DNA of 64,000 nt. Origin: Cellulosimicrobium terreum (GTDB taxonomy: Bacteria; Actinomycetota; Actinomycetes; Actinomycetales; Cellulomonadaceae). The position numbers and the translations under genes were made by a program. Positions 61,868 through 64,000 of the stretch are shown here, one piece after another; position 1 is the stretch's first letter; every line of letters begins with the position of its first letter. Below the pieces are notes generated by a model. That model was not told the origin of the DNA, made no database searches, and was given only the letters and a program-made list of their open reading frames with translations. Location of the stretch: NCBI GenBank assembly GCA_014803435.1, contig JACYFD010000002.1, forward strand, positions 597,026 to 661,025, in the 5' to 3' direction.

Positions 61868-63007
61868 ATGAGCAGCACGTCCGCACCGAGCGCTGACCAG
61901 CAGCCCGAGATCCGCAAGGGGCTCGCCGGGGTCGTCGTCGACGTCACCGCGGTCTCGAAGGTCAACCCCGAGACCAACTCGCTCCTCTACCGCGGGTACC
62001 CCGTCCAGGACCTCGCCGCGCGGCGGTCGTTCGAGGAGGTCGCCTACCTGCTGTGGCACGGCGACCTCCCGACGCCCGAGCAGCTCGCCGAGCAGACCGC
62101 GACCGAGCGGGCGAACCGCGCGCTCCCGGGCAACGTCCGCAACGCGATCCTGGAGCTCCCGACGACGTGCCACCCCATGGACGTGTGCCGCACCGCCGTC
62201 TCCCAGCTCGGTGCGCACGACCCCGACGCCGAGGACTCCTCGCCGGAGGCCGAGCAGGCGAAGGCGCTGCGGCTCTGGGCCGTGCTGCCGGCCGCCGTCG
62301 CCCTCGACCAGCGCCGCCGACGGGGGCAGCAGATCGTCGAGCCGCGCGACGACCTCACCTACGCCGAGAACTTCCTGTGGATGACGTTCGGCGAGGACCC
62401 CGACCCCGCGGTGGTGCGCGCGTTCGAGGTGTCGATGGTGCTGTACGCCGAGCACTCGTTCAACGCCTCCACGTTCACTGCGCGCGTCATCACCTCGACC
62501 CTCTCCGACCTGCACTCCGCCGTCACGGGCGCGATCGGCGCGCTCAAGGGACCGTTGCACGGCGGGGCGAACGAGGCCGTGATGGCGACGTTCGCCGAGA
62601 TCGGGACCGCCGACCGCGCCGAGGCGTGGCTCGACGACGCGCTCGCGAGCAAGCGCAAGATCATGGGGTTCGGCCACCGCGTGTACAAGCACGGCGACTC
62701 GCGCGTCCCCACCATGCGCGCGACGCTCGACGGCCTGGTCGAGCACTACGACCGCCAGGACCTCCTCGACCTGTACACGGCGCTCGAGGCCGCCATGACC
62801 GAGCGCAAGAACATCCTGCCGAACCTCGACTACCCGGCAGGTCCCGCGTACCACCTCATGGGGTTCGACACGCAGATCTTCACGCCGCTCTTCGTGGCGT
62901 CCCGCGTCGTCGGGTGGACCGCGCACGTCATGGAGCAGCGCGCCGCGAACTCCCTCATCCGGCCCCTCAGCGAGTACGTCGGCGAGCCGCAGCGCGACGT
63001 GCCCTGA
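61868..63007 (+). CDS. prpC: 2-methylcitrate synthase PrpC
   Basis: Condenses propionyl-CoA with oxaloacetate. 379 residues, type I citrate synthase fold: LLYRGYPVQDLA near 38, YAEHSFNASTFTARVITST near 195, GPLHGGANEAVM near 232, GFGHRVYKHGDSR near 267 and NLDYPAGPAYHLMG. ATG 61868 follows AAGGAG. Last gene of the operon. Together with prpD and prpB it detoxifies propionyl-CoA from odd-chain or branched substrates. No propionyl-CoA synthetase is nearby. Confidence 0.94.
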   Translation: MSSTSAPSADQQPEIRKGLAGVVVDVTAVSKVNPETNSLLYRGYPVQDLAARRSFEEVAYLLWHGDLPTPEQLAEQTATERANRALPGNVRNAILELPTTCHPMDVCRTAVSQLGAHDPDAEDSSPEAEQAKALRLWAVLPAAVALDQRRRRGQQIVEPRDDLTYAENFLWMTFGEDPDPAVVRAFEVSMVLYAEHSFNASTFTARVITSTLSDLHSAVTGAIGALKGPLHGGANEAVMATFAEIGTADRAEAWLDDALASKRKIMGFGHRVYKHGDSRVPTMRATLDGLVEHYDRQDLLDLYTALEAAMTERKNILPNLDYPAGPAYHLMGFDTQIFTPLFVASRVVGWTAHVMEQRAANSLIRPLSEYVGEPQRDVP

Positions 63008-63024
63008 TCGCGACGCCTCGGCGC

Positions 63025-63030
63025 TACGGT
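63025..63030 (+). promoter_or_regulatory. -10 element of the 63038 gene (leaderless)
   Basis: TACGGT ends 7 nt before GTG 63038. Confidence 0.4.
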
Positions 63031-63037
63031 GACCCGC

Positions 63038-63652
63038 GTGCTGAGCATGAACGAGGTGGTCGCGCGGCGCGAGGCGTCCCGCAGGAGACGTCGCGTCGCG
63101 ACATGGGTGGGGAGCGTCCTGGTGGTCCTCGCGCTCGTGGCCGTCGTCGGATGGCAGGTCGTCGCGCGGACGGCCCGCATCGAGCAGGGCGCGGTGAGCT
63201 GGTGGGACGGACCGGCGGTCGAGGCGTGCGGCGTCCGCGACGACCTGCCGTCGGCGTACGTCGTCGGGTCGCAGGACCCGGACCGCAGCGTCGTCTACTC
63301 CGTCAGGAACCCGAACGCCGTGACCGTGCGGCTCACCTCCACCTACGGCCCGGTGCGCTTCCAGCAGGACCTGTTCGACCCGACCGCGGACTTCGAGGGC
63401 GAACCGTCGGACGACCTCGTCGACAGCGTCGTCGTCCCGCCCGGCGAGGAGGCCTTCCTGCAGTTCGAGGCCGACGGCGGAGAAGGGAGCTGGTCCTCCG
63501 GGAGCCAGACCGCGCTGCCCGTGACGCTCGAGGCGCTGGGGATCGAGCAGGCCGCGAGCCTGCCGATCGACCCGGTCGTGGTCTTCGTGAACGGGTCCAG
63601 CGCGGACGCGGACCTCGTCGCCGCAGCCGTGCGCGACACGTGCGGAGAGTAG
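63038..63652 (+). CDS. single-pass membrane protein of unknown function
   Basis: 204 residues, not recognised as a known family. Basic cytoplasmic N-terminus (RREASRRRRR), one membrane helix (GSVLVVLALVAVVGWQVVA near 25-45), then an extracellular beta-rich part with VVYSVRNPNAVTVRLTSTYGPVRF and two Cys (AC and DTCGE) that probably pair. GTG 63038 has a -10 element 7 nt upstream and no Shine-Dalgarno. It starts 30 bp after prpC and has its own promoter, so it is unlikely to be part of the prp pathway. Confidence 0.7.
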   Translation: MLSMNEVVARREASRRRRRVATWVGSVLVVLALVAVVGWQVVARTARIEQGAVSWWDGPAVEACGVRDDLPSAYVVGSQDPDRSVVYSVRNPNAVTVRLTSTYGPVRFQQDLFDPTADFEGEPSDDLVDSVVVPPGEEAFLQFEADGGEGSWSSGSQTALPVTLEALGIEQAASLPIDPVVVFVNGSSADADLVAAAVRDTCGE

Positions 63653-63667
63653 ACCGCGGGCGCCGCG

Positions 63668-64000
63668 CTAGCCGACGAACGCCTCCAGCTCGTGGCGCTC
63701 CACGGGACCGTCGCGCTGGATCAGCGCCTTGACGTCGTCGATGCGGTCCCAGACGTTGACGGCCATGCCGGCCTCGACGCGGCCCCCCTTCATCCAGAAG
63801 GCGACCAGCTCGCGGTCGACGATCGACCCGCTCACCACGACCTCGTCGTACGCGTCCGGGCCGGCGACGAACCCGAGGTACTCCATCCCGACGTCGTACT
63901 GGTCGGAGAAGAAGTACGGCAGCTCGGGGTACGGGTCGGTCGCGCCGAGCATGGCGCGCGCGGCGTGCGGCCCCTGGTTCAGCGCGGTCGCCCAGTGCTC
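63668..64000 (-). CDS. FAD-dependent ferredoxin reductase, C-terminal part (partial)
   Basis: The C-terminal 110 residues of an NAD(P)H:ferredoxin/rubredoxin reductase; the start lies beyond the window. EHWATALNQGPHAARAMLG is the end of the NAD/FAD fold and LPYFFSDQYDVGMEYLGF is the classic reductase C-terminal domain motif, as in rhodocoxin- or ring-hydroxylation-type reductases. The stop TAG is at 63668. Convergent with the 63038 gene 15 bp away. Confidence 0.87.
   Translation of the reverse strand, partial: EHWATALNQGPHAARAMLGATDPYPELPYFFSDQYDVGMEYLGFVAGPDAYDEVVVSGSIVDRELVAFWMKGGRVEAGMAVNVWDRIDDVKALIQRDGPVERHELEAFVG

Overview
The window is very GC-rich chromosomal DNA with dense, mostly overlapping operons and many genes that start directly at ATG or GTG a few bases after a -10-like hexamer (leaderless style). 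Gene content points to an actinobacterium of the Micrococcales, most like Cellulosimicrobium, Cellulomonas or Isoptericola: secreted GH76 and GH3 glycosidases, an LPXTG giant surface protein, the tRNA-Ser / SRP RNA / dnaX / recR / DUF5063 / lysC / asd neighbourhood, and a SigK-RskA cluster. I see no prophage, transposase or CRISPR array; the only decayed gene I can support is a 5'-truncated sugar epimerase.

Layout. 1-3165 (minus): drug-export-type ABC transporter (permease, ATPase) under a TetR regulator. 3353-11755: a 2,800-residue sortase-anchored repeat protein. 12003-12304: tRNA-Ser(GGA) and the SRP RNA, convergent. 12421-15601: a possible Cys/Met leader peptide and metQ-metN-metI methionine importer. 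15684-21020: dnaX, a VOC protein, recR, a DUF5063 protein and a TSUP exporter. 21168-30360: a five-gene Opp-type transporter, a GH3 beta-glucosidase and a divergent TetR regulator, a probable oligosaccharide-uptake unit. 30481-32935: lysC-asd. 32942-40531: SWIM/SNF2 helicase divergent from a YtrA-type GntR operon with two ABC exporters, with a 26-bp palindrome between them. 40628-42920: amidotransferase, second TSUP protein and Rrf2 regulator. 43047-45376: RsbQ/RsbP-like stress-signalling pair. 45350-49117: Nudix hydrolase, aromatic leader peptide with attenuator, aroG and a GH76 enzyme. 49272-53941: sigK, rskA, an MPT70/MPT83-like lipoprotein and dipZ. 54112-58427: LamG, DUF4232 and DUF2625 proteins. 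58516-63007: 2-methylcitrate cycle operon (GntR regulator, prpD, prpB, prpC). The window closes with a small membrane protein and part of a ferredoxin reductase.

The strongest system-level signal is the SigK locus. Three promoters with identical hexamers (CCATCC, 16 bp, CGAACC) lie before sigK, before the fasciclin lipoprotein and before dipZ, so the sigma factor, its targets and its likely autoregulation can be read from one 5-kb stretch. SigK also keeps two cysteines 50 residues apart (C136, C186), matching the redox pair of the mycobacterial protein. Other regulatory logic visible directly: a Trp/Tyr-rich leader plus terminator before aroG, operators overlapping the promoters of the GH3 and prp units, and hairpins that probably set subunit ratios in the transporter and prp operons.
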